Numbered from the stretch's first letter, positions 10,340 to 20,296 are shown. The stretch is 64,000 bases of DNA from Kosakonia oryzae (GCF_001658025.2 NZ_CP014007.2:1860001-1924000); one strand, 5' to 3'. Notes: a model not told the origin generated them from the sequence alone. Numbers and translations are program-made.

Positions 10340-10921
10340 ATGCGTCTTTGTGACCGCGATATTGAAGCCTGGCTGAATGATGGCCGGCTTGCTATTAACC
10401 CGCGTCCGCCGGTAGAACGGATTAACGGGGCGACGGTGGATGTCCGCCTCGGCAATAAATTCCGCACGTTCAGCGGACACACGGCGGCGTTTATCGATCT
10501 CAGCGGCCCGAAGCATGAAGTCAGCGCGGCGCTTGATCGGGTAATGAGCGACGAGATTGTGCTCGATGAAGGCGAGGCGTTTTTCCTGCATCCGGGCGAA
10601 CTGGCGCTGGCGGTGACCTATGAATCTGTTACCTTGCCAGCCGATCTGGTTGGCTGGCTGGACGGGCGCTCTTCCCTCGCACGTCTGGGGTTGATGGTGC
10701 ACGTGACCGCGCACCGCATTGATCCCGGCTGGTCGGGCTGTATCGTGCTGGAGTTCTATAATTCAGGCAAGCTGCCGCTGGCGCTGCGACCGGGCATGCT
10801 GATTGGTGCCCTGAGCTTTGAGCCGCTCTCCGGGCCGGCCGATCGTCCATACAATCGACGTGAAGATGCGAAGTATCGCGATCAGCAAGGCGCGGTTGCC
10901 AGCCGCATTGATAAAGACTGA
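10340..10921 (+). CDS. dcd: dCTP deaminase
   Basis: Converts dCTP to dUTP, the main source of dUMP for thymidylate synthesis in enterobacteria. 193 aa, full length. The family signature [20 protein letters not shown] spans the active-site Ser/Arg and Glu region. Start ATG 10340 follows AAGGAGAATGCGCC. asmA begins 21 bases downstream, as in E. coli. Confidence 0.97.
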   Translation: MRLCDRDIEAWLNDGRLAINPRPPVERINGATVDVRLGNKFRTFSGHTAAFIDLSGPKHEVSAALDRVMSDEIVLDEGEAFFLHPGELALAVTYESVTLPADLVGWLDGRSSLARLGLMVHVTAHRIDPGWSGCIVLEFYNSGKLPLALRPGMLIGALSFEPLSGPADRPYNRREDAKYRDQQGAVASRIDKD

Positions 10922-10942
10922 CTGATCTCCATTGAGGATGTG

Positions 10943-12790
10943 ATGAGAAGAGCGTTAACAACACTGATGATTTTGCTGGTCGTGCTGGTTGCCGGCCTTT
11001 CGGCATTAGTGTTACTGGTCAATCCGAACGATTTCCGCGCTTACATGGTGCGCCAGGTGGAGGCGCGGAGCGTCTATCAGCTACAGCTTGATGGCCCGCT
11101 GCGCTGGCACGTCTGGCCGCAGCTTAGCATCCTCTCTGGCCGCGTTACGTTAACGGCCCCCGGCGCGGAAATGCCGGTGGTGAAAGCCGATAATATGCGT
11201 CTTGATGTCAACCTGTGGCCGCTGCTGTCGCACCAGTTACAGGTGAAACAGGTGATGCTGAAGGGTGCGGTGATCCAGCTCACTCCGCAAAGCGAAGCGG
11301 CACCGGAAAAAAATGCGCCGGTAGCGCCGCATGGCAACTCGTTGCCGCAGATAGAATCAGATCGCGGCTGGTCATGGGATATTGCCCGTTTACAGGTTGT
11401 GGATAGCCTGCTGGTCTTCCAGCGCGGCACCGATGAACCGGTGACGGTACGCGATATTCGTCTGCAAATGGAGCAGGATGCGCAATATCAGGCAACGCTG
11501 GATTTCTCCGGGCGGGTTAACCGCAATCAGCGCGACCTGACGATTTCATTTAACGCGAAAGTGGATGCGCGCGACTATCCGCGTAATGTCAGCGCCGCTA
11601 TCGATAAGTTGCAGTGGCAGCTTCAGGGTGGCGATACGCCGCCGAAGGGCATTAGCGGGGCGGGCACGCTGCAAGCGCAGTGGCAAGGTGTGGCGCAGCG
11701 GCTGACGCTGAATGATGTCAGTCTGAGCGCGAATGACAGCGCCTTTACCGGCAAGGGAAGCGTAACGTTTGGTACACAGCCAGTCTGGGCGCTCGATGTG
11801 CAGTTCGACAATCTCAATCTGGATAACTTGCTGCCGCCGGAAGTGACGCTGAGCGGTGACGGCGCGACGCCACAGGGACAGGAACAAAACCGCCTGCCGC
11901 GCCCGGTGATTTCCAGCGGGGCGGATACGCCGCAGTACAACGAACTGCGCGATTTTACGGCGCAAATCGGCATCACCGCGAAAAACGTACGCTGGCGCGG
12001 TATGCAGTTTGCCGATGTCAGCGGCCAGTTCAGCAATAATGCCGGTTTGCTGGCTATCCCGACGTTGCAGGGCAAAATGGGTAGCGGGCAAATATCATTG
12101 CCTGGCACGCTGGATGTGCGCGGCAAGCAGCCTCATGCTGAATTCCAGCCGCGGCTGGAGGGCATTGAGATTGGCAATATCCTGAAAGCGTTTAACTACC
12201 CGATTGCGCTGACCGGCAGCCTGACCATGGCTGGCGATTTCAGCGGTCCGGATATCGATGCCGCATCTTTCCGCCGCGACTGGCAGGGGGAGGCGCACAT
12301 CGAACTGAAAAACAGTCGTATGGAAGGGCTTAACTTCCAGCAACTGGTGCAACAGGCGGTGGCGCGCAGCAGCGATGTACAGGCGAAAGATAATTTTGAT
12401 AGCGCCACCCGGCTGGATAATTTCAGCGCCGAGCTGTCGCTGGATAACGGGCAAATGACCTTCAGCGATATGCAGGGTAGCTCCGCGCTGCTGGCGCTCA
12501 CCGGGGAAGGCAAGATGGATCTGGTGCAGGAGCAGGCTGATACACGCTTCAATGTCCGGGTGCTGGAAGGGTGGGAAGGTGATAGCGCGCTGATCGACTA
12601 CCTGAAAGCAACGCCGATCCCACTGCGCGTTTACGGTAAATGGCAGGCTCTCAACTATAGCCTGCAAGTGGACCAGGTGTTGCGTAAACATTTGCAGGAC
12701 GAAGCGAAACGTCGTCTCAACGACTGGGCCGATCGTAATAAAGACTCGCAAAACAGCAAAGACCTGAAAAAGCTGCTTGAGAAGATGTAA
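10943..12790 (+). CDS. asmA: Outer-membrane assembly protein AsmA
   Basis: Large AsmA-family protein with one N-terminal membrane anchor (residues ~5-27, LMILLVVLVAGLSALVLLV) and a periplasmic body. The family is linked to outer-membrane protein and phospholipid homeostasis. 615 aa (E. coli 617), ending in the conserved LRKHLQDEAKRRLNDW. The ATG at 10943 has GAGG five bases upstream; a GTG immediately before it (10940) is the alternative. Downstream lies a strong hairpin shared with the convergent NudK-like gene. Confidence 0.95.
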   Translation: MRRALTTLMILLVVLVAGLSALVLLVNPNDFRAYMVRQVEARSVYQLQLDGPLRWHVWPQLSILSGRVTLTAPGAEMPVVKADNMRLDVNLWPLLSHQLQVKQVMLKGAVIQLTPQSEAAPEKNAPVAPHGNSLPQIESDRGWSWDIARLQVVDSLLVFQRGTDEPVTVRDIRLQMEQDAQYQATLDFSGRVNRNQRDLTISFNAKVDARDYPRNVSAAIDKLQWQLQGGDTPPKGISGAGTLQAQWQGVAQRLTLNDVSLSANDSAFTGKGSVTFGTQPVWALDVQFDNLNLDNLLPPEVTLSGDGATPQGQEQNRLPRPVISSGADTPQYNELRDFTAQIGITAKNVRWRGMQFADVSGQFSNNAGLLAIPTLQGKMGSGQISLPGTLDVRGKQPHAEFQPRLEGIEIGNILKAFNYPIALTGSLTMAGDFSGPDIDAASFRRDWQGEAHIELKNSRMEGLNFQQLVQQAVARSSDVQAKDNFDSATRLDNFSAELSLDNGQMTFSDMQGSSALLALTGEGKMDLVQEQADTRFNVRVLEGWEGDSALIDYLKATPIPLRVYGKWQALNYSLQVDQVLRKHLQDEAKRRLNDWADRNKDSQNSKDLKKLLEKM

Positions 12791-12791
12791 C

Positions 12792-12814
12792 TATCCGGCC
12801 AGTTTGGCCGGATA
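12792..12814. terminator. Bidirectional hairpin between asmA and the NudK-like gene
   Basis: Perfect 10-bp inverted repeat TATCCGGCCA / TGGCCGGATA with a 3-base loop, two bases after the asmA stop. It lies between two convergent genes. T-runs are short, so termination strength is uncertain. Confidence 0.6.
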
Positions 12815-12832
12815 AACAACGGCGCTGCCAGG

Positions 12833-13417
12833 CTATAAAATGCCTTCCAGCGCCAGATATTGCAGCAGCATAATGGTCTTGCCGTCGGCAATATCGCCCG
12901 TACGGATTGCTGCCAGCGCGGTGGCAAAATCCATCTCCACCACTTCAATATCCTCTCCCTCTTCGATCACGCCACCACCGTTTCCGGTGCGTTTGCTGTC
13001 ATCGTATTCGGCAATAAAAAAGTGCAGTTTTTCACTGACGGAGCCGGGGCTCATCCACGCCGCGAACACTTTCTGCACCTGTTCCAGCCGGTAGCCGGTC
13101 TCTTCTTCCGCTTCGTGACGGATGCGCTCCTCAGGTTCAAGCTCATCCAGAAGACCTGCGGCCGCTTCCAGCAAAAAGCCGTGGTGCTGGTTGACGAAAA
13201 GCGGTAAGCGAAACTGTCGGGTGAGGATCACGCTCCGCTTGCTGCGGTTATATAGCAGGATCACCGCGCCATTACCGCGGTCATACACCTCGCGGGTCTG
13301 GCGCTGCCACCCACCGTCATGACGGCGGTAATCAAAGGTGTATTTGGTCAGTTTTCCCCAGTCTTCAGCGAGGGGCATCGACGCAATAATGCGTATTTGT
13401 GCATTTTCAGATGACAT
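12833..13417 (-). CDS. NUDIX hydrolase, NudK-like (GDP-mannose pyrophosphatase family)
   Basis: 194-aa Nudix protein. The segment REVYDRGNGAVILLYN and the Nudix region AAGLLDELEPEERIRHEAEE, which continues into ETGY (residues ~95-120), closely resemble E. coli NudK. NudK hydrolyses GDP-mannose and other nucleoside diphosphate sugars. E. coli keeps nudK elsewhere, so this may be a paralogue; the substrate is inferred. The ATG at 13417 follows CAGGAGCTGAT. Divergent from a DeoR-family regulator, which probably controls it. If it does cleave GDP-mannose it would draw on the precursor of the colanic acid genes 16 kb away. Confidence 0.8.
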   Translation of the reverse strand: MSSENAQIRIIASMPLAEDWGKLTKYTFDYRRHDGGWQRQTREVYDRGNGAVILLYNRSKRSVILTRQFRLPLFVNQHHGFLLEAAAGLLDELEPEERIRHEAEEETGYRLEQVQKVFAAWMSPGSVSEKLHFFIAEYDDSKRTGNGGGVIEEGEDIEVVEMDFATALAAIRTGDIADGKTIMLLQYLALEGIL

Positions 13418-13450
13418 ATCAGCTCCTGTGCGGGTAAGATAGCAGCATAG

Positions 13451-13486
13451 CGTGCACATTCGTGCATGATCAAGATATTTCGTGCA
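13451..13486. promoter_or_regulatory. Three phased CGTGCA direct repeats, candidate operator
   Basis: The hexamer CGTGCA occurs at 13451, 13461 and 13481, that is at spacings of 10 and 20 bases, so all copies lie on one face of the helix. The last two are extended to TTCGTGCA. The array lies in the 83-base gap between the divergent NudK-like and DeoR-type genes. DeoR-family proteins bind direct or inverted repeats near their own promoters, so this is a plausible autoregulatory operator. Confidence 0.45.
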
Positions 13487-13500
13487 AAAGGAGTAACGCG

Positions 13501-14256
13501 ATGCTCACCCCACAACGTAAGCAATTGATCCTCAGCCAGCTTGCTGAAGAAGGGCAGGTACTGTCGAAGGCACTCAGTGAACGGTTTGGCATCTCGGAAG
13601 ATACCGTGCGGCGGGATCTGCGTGAGCTGGCTGCGGAGGGGTTGTTACAGCGTGTGCACGGCGGCGCACTGCCATCTTCCGCCGCTACGGTGACATTTGC
13701 CGAGCGGCAACATTTGCAATCGGACGCCAAGCGGCGGATCGCGCAGAAAGGCGCGCAGCTCGTCTCAGCAGGGCAGGTGGTTATGATTGATGGCGGTACA
13801 ACGACCTCTGAACTGATTACGCATTTCCCGCAGGATTTACGCATTACCGTGGTAACACACAGCCCCAGTATCGCCGTTGGGCTGGCACAGCATCCGCTGA
13901 TTGACGTGGTGATGATCGGTGGCCATCTCTACAAACATTCGATCGTCAACGTTGGCGCAGGCGCGCTGGAATCTATTAGCCGGATACGCGCTGACCTCTT
14001 TTTTATGGGGGTGACCGGTGTACATGTGGAAGCGGGTCTCAGCACCGGAGATTTTGAGGAGTCGCGTATCAAGCGTGCGCTGGCCGACAGGGCGGCAGAG
14101 ACCGTGGTTCTGGCCTCGCCGGAGAAACTGAACAGCGCATCGCCGTGGGTGATCGGCGATATCTCGCTTATCAACACGCTGGTGGTGGACGCGCAGACGG
14201 ACGATCGCCTGCTGGCCCCGTTCAGCCAGCGTGGGGTGACGGTGGTTAAAGCGTAG
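13501..14256 (+). CDS. DeoR/GlpR-family transcriptional regulator
   Basis: 251 aa. An N-terminal winged helix-turn-helix (residues ~5-57; LSERFGISEDTVRRDLREL, then GLLQRVHGGA) is followed by the sugar-phosphate isomerase-like effector domain with the IDGGTTTSEL loop near residue 97 and FMGVTGVHVEAGLS near 175. Start ATG 13501 has AAAGGAGTAACGCG upstream; an earlier in-frame codon would run through the putative operator. This family usually represses sugar catabolic genes in response to a phosphorylated sugar. The nearest candidate target is the divergent NudK-like gene. Effector unknown. Confidence 0.88.
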   Translation: MLTPQRKQLILSQLAEEGQVLSKALSERFGISEDTVRRDLRELAAEGLLQRVHGGALPSSAATVTFAERQHLQSDAKRRIAQKGAQLVSAGQVVMIDGGTTTSELITHFPQDLRITVVTHSPSIAVGLAQHPLIDVVMIGGHLYKHSIVNVGAGALESISRIRADLFFMGVTGVHVEAGLSTGDFEESRIKRALADRAAETVVLASPEKLNSASPWVIGDISLINTLVVDAQTDDRLLAPFSQRGVTVVKA

Positions 14257-14260
14257 CCCT

Positions 14261-15844
14261 TTACACTTCGTAGTCCGGATCTTCGTCACGCGTCAGCGGA
14301 ATGATTTGCACCTTCTGCACGCGGTGGCTCTCGACTTCCAGGGTTTTTAGCAGAACATCGCCCACCTGTACCTCTTCGCCAGGTTTGGGGATCCGCTGCA
14401 GGTACTCCATCAGCAGGCCGGCAATGGTGTGGTAGTCGCGCTTCTCATCCAGCGGCAGCGCGATGTACTGCACCAGATCCTCCAGCGGCATATGGCCATT
14501 GGCCGTCCAGCTACCATCGCTGTTTTTCTGAATATCGTGGCGGGCATCGATCTCTTCCACTTCGTTCGGCAGATTCCCGGCGATGGTCTCCATCACATCA
14601 CTGAGAGTGACAATGCCTTCCACGGAACCAAACTCATCGACCACGAAAGCGAAGTGGGTGCGGGCATTGCGGAACTGCTCCAGCGCCTGCAACAGCGGCA
14701 ACGCTTCCGGGAACACCAGTGGCTGACGGATTAGCGCCTTGAGATCCAGCGGTTCGCCGCGCAGGGATTGTTGCAGCAGATCGAGCACATGAACAACGCC
14801 AAGCAGATCCTCTTCAGCATCGCCGCCCGTAACCACCACGCGCGTATGCTGGTTTTTATCCAGCAGGGCGCGGATCTCTGCTTCCGGCGCGCTGAGATCG
14901 ATATGCTCAATATCGTGGCGCGATGTCATGATGCTGCTGACCGAGCGCTGATTGAGGTTCAGCACCCGCTCAATCATGCGCCGCTCTTGCGGGTTAAAGA
15001 TCTGGCTGTCGTCGCTATCGCGCAGCATCGAGGCGGTATCGGCATCCAGTTCAGCATCCTCTTTCCGCCCGCTGAGCAGGCGCATCACCGTTTCGGTTGT
15101 GCGCTGGCGTAGCGTCTGGTTGGCGGAGAGAAAACGACGGCGATTAAAGATAGCCAGCTGGTTCAGCGCTTCAATCATCACCGAGAAACCAATTGCGGCG
15201 TACAGATAACCTTTCGGAATATGAAAACCGAAACCATCAGCCACCAGGCTAAAACCGATCATCAGCAGGAAACTGAGGCAGAGAATAACAATCGTCGGAT
15301 GGCTGTTGACGAAGCGCGTCAGCGATTTACTGGCCAACAGCATCAGGGAAATGGCAATCACCACGGCGGCCATCATCACGGCCAGGTGGTCAACCATGCC
15401 GACGGCGGTGATTACCGAGTCGAGCGAGAAGACCGCATCCAGCACCACGATCTGGGTGACCACGGCCCAGAATTTCGCGCCACGCCGCTGCGTTGGATTG
15501 TCGCTGTCTTTGCCTTCCAGGCGCTCATTCAGTTCCACCGTTGCTTTAAACAGCAGAAACAGGCCGCCGAGCAGCATAATCAGATCGCGCGCGCTGAAGC
15601 TTAAGCCGCGCACCGTAAACAGAGGATTGGTGAGTGTCACCAGCCAGGAGATTGAGGCCAGCAAAAGCAGACGCATTAACATCGCCAGCAGCAGCCCGGT
15701 CACACGGGCGCGATCGCGCTGCGCCGCAGGCAATTTTTCCGCAAGAATCGCAATAAAAACCAGGTTATCAATACCGAGTACCAGCTCGATCACTACCAGC
15801 GTGACCAGCCCGGCCCAGATTGATGGATCGGCAATCCATTCCAT
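14261..15844 (-). CDS. yegH: TerC-family membrane protein with CBS and CorC-type domains, YegH
   Basis: 527 aa, same length as E. coli YegH. Residues ~10-235 form a TerC/Alx-type membrane domain with seven hydrophobic segments and acidic residues ([24 protein letters not shown]) typical of metal/cation-related transporters. Residues ~300-425 carry a CBS pair, followed by a CorC/HlyC transporter-associated domain to the end. The function is not established; a role in metal homeostasis is inferred. Its stop lies only four bases from the end of the convergent deoR-type gene. Confidence 0.9.
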   Translation of the reverse strand: MEWIADPSIWAGLVTLVVIELVLGIDNLVFIAILAEKLPAAQRDRARVTGLLLAMLMRLLLLASISWLVTLTNPLFTVRGLSFSARDLIMLLGGLFLLFKATVELNERLEGKDSDNPTQRRGAKFWAVVTQIVVLDAVFSLDSVITAVGMVDHLAVMMAAVVIAISLMLLASKSLTRFVNSHPTIVILCLSFLLMIGFSLVADGFGFHIPKGYLYAAIGFSVMIEALNQLAIFNRRRFLSANQTLRQRTTETVMRLLSGRKEDAELDADTASMLRDSDDSQIFNPQERRMIERVLNLNQRSVSSIMTSRHDIEHIDLSAPEAEIRALLDKNQHTRVVVTGGDAEEDLLGVVHVLDLLQQSLRGEPLDLKALIRQPLVFPEALPLLQALEQFRNARTHFAFVVDEFGSVEGIVTLSDVMETIAGNLPNEVEEIDARHDIQKNSDGSWTANGHMPLEDLVQYIALPLDEKRDYHTIAGLLMEYLQRIPKPGEEVQVGDVLLKTLEVESHRVQKVQIIPLTRDEDPDYEV

Positions 15845-16316
15845 CGTAAACGTAACACCTTCTGTGATATGACAATTGTCACAGTGCGATCATGGATAAA
15901 GCTGGATGAAATTGCAATGCCAGCCTGCGATTATTCTTAATTTATTGGATATGGGTAATATGTATAAATTCAATTTCCTTATTGTTACTGTGATTAATTA
16001 TAAGTGAAAAATTAGCAAATTAGGATATTTCGCATAAGTAATTCCATATACAAAGATTGTCAATATACGGTTAGTCTTAAAATTCGAAAAGTTTGTTCTT
16101 AAACTTATTCTTAAAAATATGTTTATCAGGGTTGGTGCCTTGCCTGCTATTCGCTTAGCTGCAACAATTCTCCCTGCATCACTCAAATATACTAACGATG
16201 TTATTTTCGTCATCGTTATTCGTTACAAATTCGATTCCTGCCGTATTTTTTCTGGTCTGCGGTTCATTGCAACCTGAAGGCCTTTAAGGGATAACTATCA
16301 ATGAGTTAGAGATGTT
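15845..16316. promoter_or_regulatory. AT-rich wza upstream control region
   Basis: Long intergenic space between divergent yegH and wza, clearly more AT-rich than its neighbours. In E. coli the equivalent space holds the Rcs-dependent colanic acid promoter. The only ORF (minus strand, 71 codons at 15998-16213) has no recognisable similarity and is not accepted as a gene. Confidence 0.55.
15926..15939 (-). promoter_or_regulatory. Candidate RcsAB box
   Basis: On the minus strand it reads TAAGAATAATCGCA, similar to the published RcsAB consensus TaAGaatatTCctA (about 10 of 14). It lies ~600 bases before wza. A second partial match, TAAGAATAAGTTTA, lies near 16100. RcsA/RcsB activation of wza is known in E. 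coli; the exact site here is inferred. Confidence 0.35.
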
Positions 16317-16355
16317 CAGTGAATTGGTAACTGAAAGCCAGGGGCGGTAGCGTGC
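16317..16355 (+). promoter_or_regulatory. JUMPstart with ops element (colanic acid operon)
   Basis: The 39-base stretch follows the JUMPstart consensus and contains an exact ops core GGCGGTAGCGTG at 16343-16354. The ops element in the leader RNA/DNA recruits RfaH to RNA polymerase, giving antitermination over long surface-polysaccharide operons. It lies 180 bases upstream of wza. First of three in the window. Confidence 0.93.
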
Positions 16356-16533
16356 CTGTGGGTATGTCAATCAGCCTGGATTATTCTGTAATCGCATGTG
16401 GTTGAATAAACGCTTTTTAGGATTGATGCCAGTTATATTCTTTTGTAATTAACTGCATTCTGATTCTGTGTACAACTTGAGCGCTTATATAAATCGCACA
16501 GGATAATTACTCTGCCAAAGTGATAATTAATCA

Positions 16534-17679
16534 ATGATGAAATCTAAAATGAAATTGATGCCATTATTGGTGTCCATAAGCATGATGAGTGGCTGCACTG
16601 TTTTCCCCGGTAGCAATATGACTACGATGGGAAAGGATGTGATTAAACAGCAGGATGCAGACTTTGATTTAGACCGCATGGTGAATGTTTATCCTTTAAC
16701 ACCACGTCTGATTGAACAATTGCGCCCGCGTGTTAATGTCGCTCAACCAAATATGTCCCTCGACAGTGAAATTGCGGCTTACCAGTATCGTGTAGGGCCA
16801 GGGGATGTATTGAATGTCACCGTTTGGGATCACCCGGAATTAACCACGCCAGCGGGTCAATATCGTAGCTCCAGCGACACAGGCAACTGGGTGCAGCCTG
16901 ATGGCACCATGTTTTATCCCTATGTCGGGAAAGTAAAGGTGGTGGGGAAAACCCTCGCCGAGATCCGCAGTGATATTACCAGCCGTTTAGCGACGTACAT
17001 TGCTGACCCGCAGGTGGACGTTAATATCGCCGCATTCCGCTCACAAAAAGCCTATATCTCCGGCCAGGTCCTCAAGTCCGGCCAGCAGGCGATCACCAAC
17101 GTGCCGCTTACCGTACTGGACGCTATCAACGCGGCGGGCGGGCTGACCGACAACGCCGACTGGCGCAATGTAGTGCTCACGCACGAGGGAAAAGAGCAGC
17201 GCATTTCGCTCCAGGCCCTGATGCAGAATGGCGACCTCAGCCAGAACCGCCTGCTTTATCCGGGCGATATCCTCTTTGTACCGCGTAATGACGATCTGAA
17301 AGTATTCGTGATGGGCGAAGTGAAAAAACAGAGCACGCTCAAAATGGACTTCAGCGGCATGACGCTGACGGAAGCCCTTGGCCAGGCCGAAGGTATCGAC
17401 CTGACGACCTCCAACGCCAGCGGCATCTTCGTTATCCGTCCGTTGAAAGGCGGCGAGAGCGATCGCAGCGGCAAGATTGCCAATATCTACCAGCTTGATA
17501 TGTCGGACGCCACCTCTCTGGTGATGGCGACGAATTTCCGACTCCAGCCGTATGACGTGGTGTACGTCACGACTGCGCCGGTGGCGCGCTGGAATCGTCT
17601 TATCAACCAGTTGTTGCCGACAATCAGTGGCGTTCGCTACATGACCAACACGGCCAACGATATCCAAAACTTGCAATGA
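16534..17679 (+). CDS. wza: Outer-membrane polysaccharide export channel Wza
   Basis: Octameric outer-membrane lipoprotein forming the exit channel for group 1 capsule and colanic acid. 381 aa (E. coli 379). A lipoprotein signal ends in the lipobox MMSGC (Cys ~21). The polysaccharide-export (PES) domain starts at [13 protein letters not shown] (~residue 90), and SLBB-type repeats follow. The C-terminus ([15 protein letters not shown]) is the amphipathic barrel helix. First gene of the operon; the stop overlaps or abuts the wzb start. Confidence 0.97.
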   Translation: MMKSKMKLMPLLVSISMMSGCTVFPGSNMTTMGKDVIKQQDADFDLDRMVNVYPLTPRLIEQLRPRVNVAQPNMSLDSEIAAYQYRVGPGDVLNVTVWDHPELTTPAGQYRSSSDTGNWVQPDGTMFYPYVGKVKVVGKTLAEIRSDITSRLATYIADPQVDVNIAAFRSQKAYISGQVLKSGQQAITNVPLTVLDAINAAGGLTDNADWRNVVLTHEGKEQRISLQALMQNGDLSQNRLLYPGDILFVPRNDDLKVFVMGEVKKQSTLKMDFSGMTLTEALGQAEGIDLTTSNASGIFVIRPLKGGESDRSGKIANIYQLDMSDATSLVMATNFRLQPYDVVYVTTAPVARWNRLINQLLPTISGVRYMTNTANDIQNLQ

Positions 17680-17681
17680 CT

Positions 17682-18125
17682 ATGTTCAACAAAATTCTGG
17701 TGGTTTGTGTGGGGAACATTTGTCGTTCCCCAACAGCAGAGCGACTGCTGAAAAAATACCAGCCCGGATTAACAGTGGCATCGGCAGGGCTGGGCGCGCT
17801 GGTCGGACGTGGCGCGGATGCTAACGCGGTGAGCGTAGCGGCAGACAATCAACTTTCTCTGGAGGGACATTGCGCGCGGCAGGTTTCCGGTGCCATGTGT
17901 CGTGAATATGACCTGATTCTGGTCATGGAAAAACGCCACATCGCCAGCCTGTGTGAGATTGCTCCGGAGATGCGCGGCAAGGTCATGTTATTTGGCCACT
18001 GGGATAACGAACGAGAAATTCCCGACCCGTATCGTAAAAGTCGTGAAGCTTTTGAAGCCGTTTACACCTTACTTGACCAGTCTGCCCGCCAGTGGGCGCA
18101 GGCATTGCAAGCTCAGCAGGGATAA
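17682..18125 (+). CDS. wzb: Low-molecular-weight protein-tyrosine phosphatase Wzb
   Basis: Cytosolic phosphatase that dephosphorylates the Wzc tyrosine cluster, which is required for polymer export. 147 aa with the P-loop CVGNICRS (CX5R) at residues ~9-16 and the general-acid motif DPYRKS near residue 115. I chose ATG 17682 (MFNKILVV), as in E. coli. An ATG at 17676 overlapping the wza stop (ATGA) would add two residues. Confidence 0.96.
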   Translation: MFNKILVVCVGNICRSPTAERLLKKYQPGLTVASAGLGALVGRGADANAVSVAADNQLSLEGHCARQVSGAMCREYDLILVMEKRHIASLCEIAPEMRGKVMLFGHWDNEREIPDPYRKSREAFEAVYTLLDQSARQWAQALQAQQG

Positions 18126-18127
18126 TA

Positions 18128-20296
18128 ATGACAGAGAAAACACACCATTCGCATTCTGCTGCCCCGGTGGTGGGCAATGACGAAATCGATATTGGCCGTT
18201 TGCTCGGCACTATCATTGAAGCTCGCTGGTGGGTACTGGGCATCACCTCGGTGTTTGCACTGATCGCGGTTGTCTACTGCCTGTTTGCGACACCCATTTA
18301 CAGCGCCGATTCACTGGTGCAAATCGAACAAAACACCGGCAGTTCACTGGTGCAGGATATCAGCAGCGCCCTGGCGAACAAGCCACCGGCGTCAGATGCA
18401 GAAATCCAGCTTATTCAGTCGCGTCTGGTGCTGGGCAAAACCGTTGAGGATCTGGATCTCGACATCTCCGTGGTGAAAAACACCTTCCCGCTGTTCGGTA
18501 CCGGCTGGGAGCGGCTGATGGGGCGGCAGAACGAGACGGTGAAAGTCACCACCTTTACGTTGCCTGCCGGGATGAATCAGCAGACCTTTACGCTGAAAGT
18601 ACTGAGCCCAAAACAGTATCAGTTAACCAGCGATGGCGGTTTTGAGGCGCGAGGTGAAGTCGGCAAGTTGTTGAGCAAACAGGGCGTGACCATGATGGTC
18701 AGCGACATTCTTGCCTCGAATGACTCCGAGTTTACCGTCACTAAATTCTCCACGCTGGGGATGATTAACAACCTGCAAAACAACCTGACGGTGGTGGAGA
18801 ACGGTAAAGATACCGGGGTGCTCAGCCTGACGTATACCGGTGAAGACCGCGATCAGATCCGCGCTATTTTGAACAGCATTACCCGTAATTACCTTGAGCA
18901 AAATATCGAGCGTAAATCCGAGGAAGCGGCGAAGAGCCTGGTATTCCTTGATAAACAGCTGCCGGAAGTGCGCCACAATCTGGATATCGCAGAAGATAAG
19001 CTCAACACCTATCGCCAGACCAAAGACTCTGTCGATCTGCCGCTGGAAGCCAAATCGGTGCTCGATTCGATGGTCAACATCGACTCGCAGTTGAACGAAC
19101 TGACTTTCCGCGAAGCGGAAATCTCCAAGTTGTACACCAAAGCTCACCCGGCGTACCGCACGCTGCTGGAAAAACGCAAAGCGCTGGAAGATGAAAAAGC
19201 GAAGCTGAATAACCGCATTACCGCGATGCCGCAAACGCAACAGGAAATTGTTCGCCTGACGCGTGATGTCGAATCCGGCCAGCAGGTTTATATGCAACTG
19301 CTGAATAAACAGCAGGAGCTGCGGATTACCCAGGCCAGTACCGTGGGCGATGTGCGTATTGTTGACCCGGCGATCACCCAGCCTGGCGTGCTGAAGCCGA
19401 AGAAAGCGTTGATCATTCTCGGCAGTATTATTCTTGGCCTGATTGTTTCCGTGGTTGGCGTTCTGCTGCGCTCGCTGTTCAATCGTGGCGTGGAAAGCCC
19501 GCAGATCCTCGAAGAGCACGGTATCAGCGTGTATGCCAGCATCCCGCTTTCCGAATGGCAGAAAGCGCGGGATAGCGTCAAAACCGTTAAAGGCGTGAAG
19601 CGCTATAAGCAGAGCCAGTTGTTGGCGGTGGGTAACCCGACGGATCTGGCGATTGAAGCGGTGCGCAGTCTGCGTACCAGCCTGCACTTCGCCATGATGC
19701 AGTCCACGAATAATGTGCTGATGATGACCGGGGTCAGCCCCTCCATTGGTAAAACCTTTGTCTGCGCCAACCTCGCAGCAGTGATCAGCCAGACGAACAA
19801 ACGTGTGCTGCTGATCGACTGTGACATGCGCAAAGGCTACACCCACGAACTGCTGGGCACCGATAACATTAATGGTTTATCCGATGTGCTGGCCGGAAAA
19901 GGGTCGGTTGAGAATTGCGCCAAGCCGACCTCCATCGGCAACTTCGATCTGGTTCCGCGCGGCCAGGTGCCGCCGAATCCGTCCGAATTGTTGATGAGCG
20001 AACGCTTTACGCAACTGGTGAAATGGGCCAGCAGTCACTATGACCTGGTGCTGATCGACACCCCGCCAATTCTGGCGGTGACGGATGCGGCGATTGTTGG
20101 TCGCCATGCCGGCACCACGCTGATGGTGGCTCGCTACGCCGTGAACACCCTGAAAGAGATCCAGACCAGCCTGAGTCGCTTTGAACAGAACGGCATTGAG
20201 GTTAAGGGCGTGATCCTGAACTCGATTTTCCGCCGCGCGACCGGCTATCAGGATTACGGCTACTACGAATACGAATACAAGTCCGATTCGAAATAA
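18128..20296 (+). CDS. wzc: Tyrosine-protein kinase / polysaccharide co-polymerase Wzc
   Basis: Inner-membrane BY-kinase controlling colanic acid polymerisation and export. 722 aa (E. coli 720). Wzz-type domain with membrane helices near residues 35-55 and 425-450, and a periplasmic coiled-coil-rich part between. The kinase has Walker A SPSIGKTFVCANL, Walker A' LLIDCDMRKGY and Walker B DLVLIDTPPI. It ends in a tyrosine cluster (DYGYYEYEYKS), the autophosphorylation sites cleared by Wzb. The ATG at 18128, two bases after the wzb stop, is preferred over a longer reading frame inside wzb. Confidence 0.97.
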   Translation: MTEKTHHSHSAAPVVGNDEIDIGRLLGTIIEARWWVLGITSVFALIAVVYCLFATPIYSADSLVQIEQNTGSSLVQDISSALANKPPASDAEIQLIQSRLVLGKTVEDLDLDISVVKNTFPLFGTGWERLMGRQNETVKVTTFTLPAGMNQQTFTLKVLSPKQYQLTSDGGFEARGEVGKLLSKQGVTMMVSDILASNDSEFTVTKFSTLGMINNLQNNLTVVENGKDTGVLSLTYTGEDRDQIRAILNSITRNYLEQNIERKSEEAAKSLVFLDKQLPEVRHNLDIAEDKLNTYRQTKDSVDLPLEAKSVLDSMVNIDSQLNELTFREAEISKLYTKAHPAYRTLLEKRKALEDEKAKLNNRITAMPQTQQEIVRLTRDVESGQQVYMQLLNKQQELRITQASTVGDVRIVDPAITQPGVLKPKKALIILGSIILGLIVSVVGVLLRSLFNRGVESPQILEEHGISVYASIPLSEWQKARDSVKTVKGVKRYKQSQLLAVGNPTDLAIEAVRSLRTSLHFAMMQSTNNVLMMTGVSPSIGKTFVCANLAAVISQTNKRVLLIDCDMRKGYTHELLGTDNINGLSDVLAGKGSVENCAKPTSIGNFDLVPRGQVPPNPSELLMSERFTQLVKWASSHYDLVLIDTPPILAVTDAAIVGRHAGTTLMVARYAVNTLKEIQTSLSRFEQNGIEVKGVILNSIFRRATGYQDYGYYEYEYKSDSK

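Noticed and set aside
15998-16213. 71-codon minus-strand ORF in the yegH-wza gap
   Set aside because: AT-rich control region, no ribosome site and no similarity I can recognise; more likely chance.
18623-19846. 407-codon minus-strand frame inside wzc
   Set aside because: Shadow of the kinase gene; composition typical of an antisense frame in GC-rich coding DNA.
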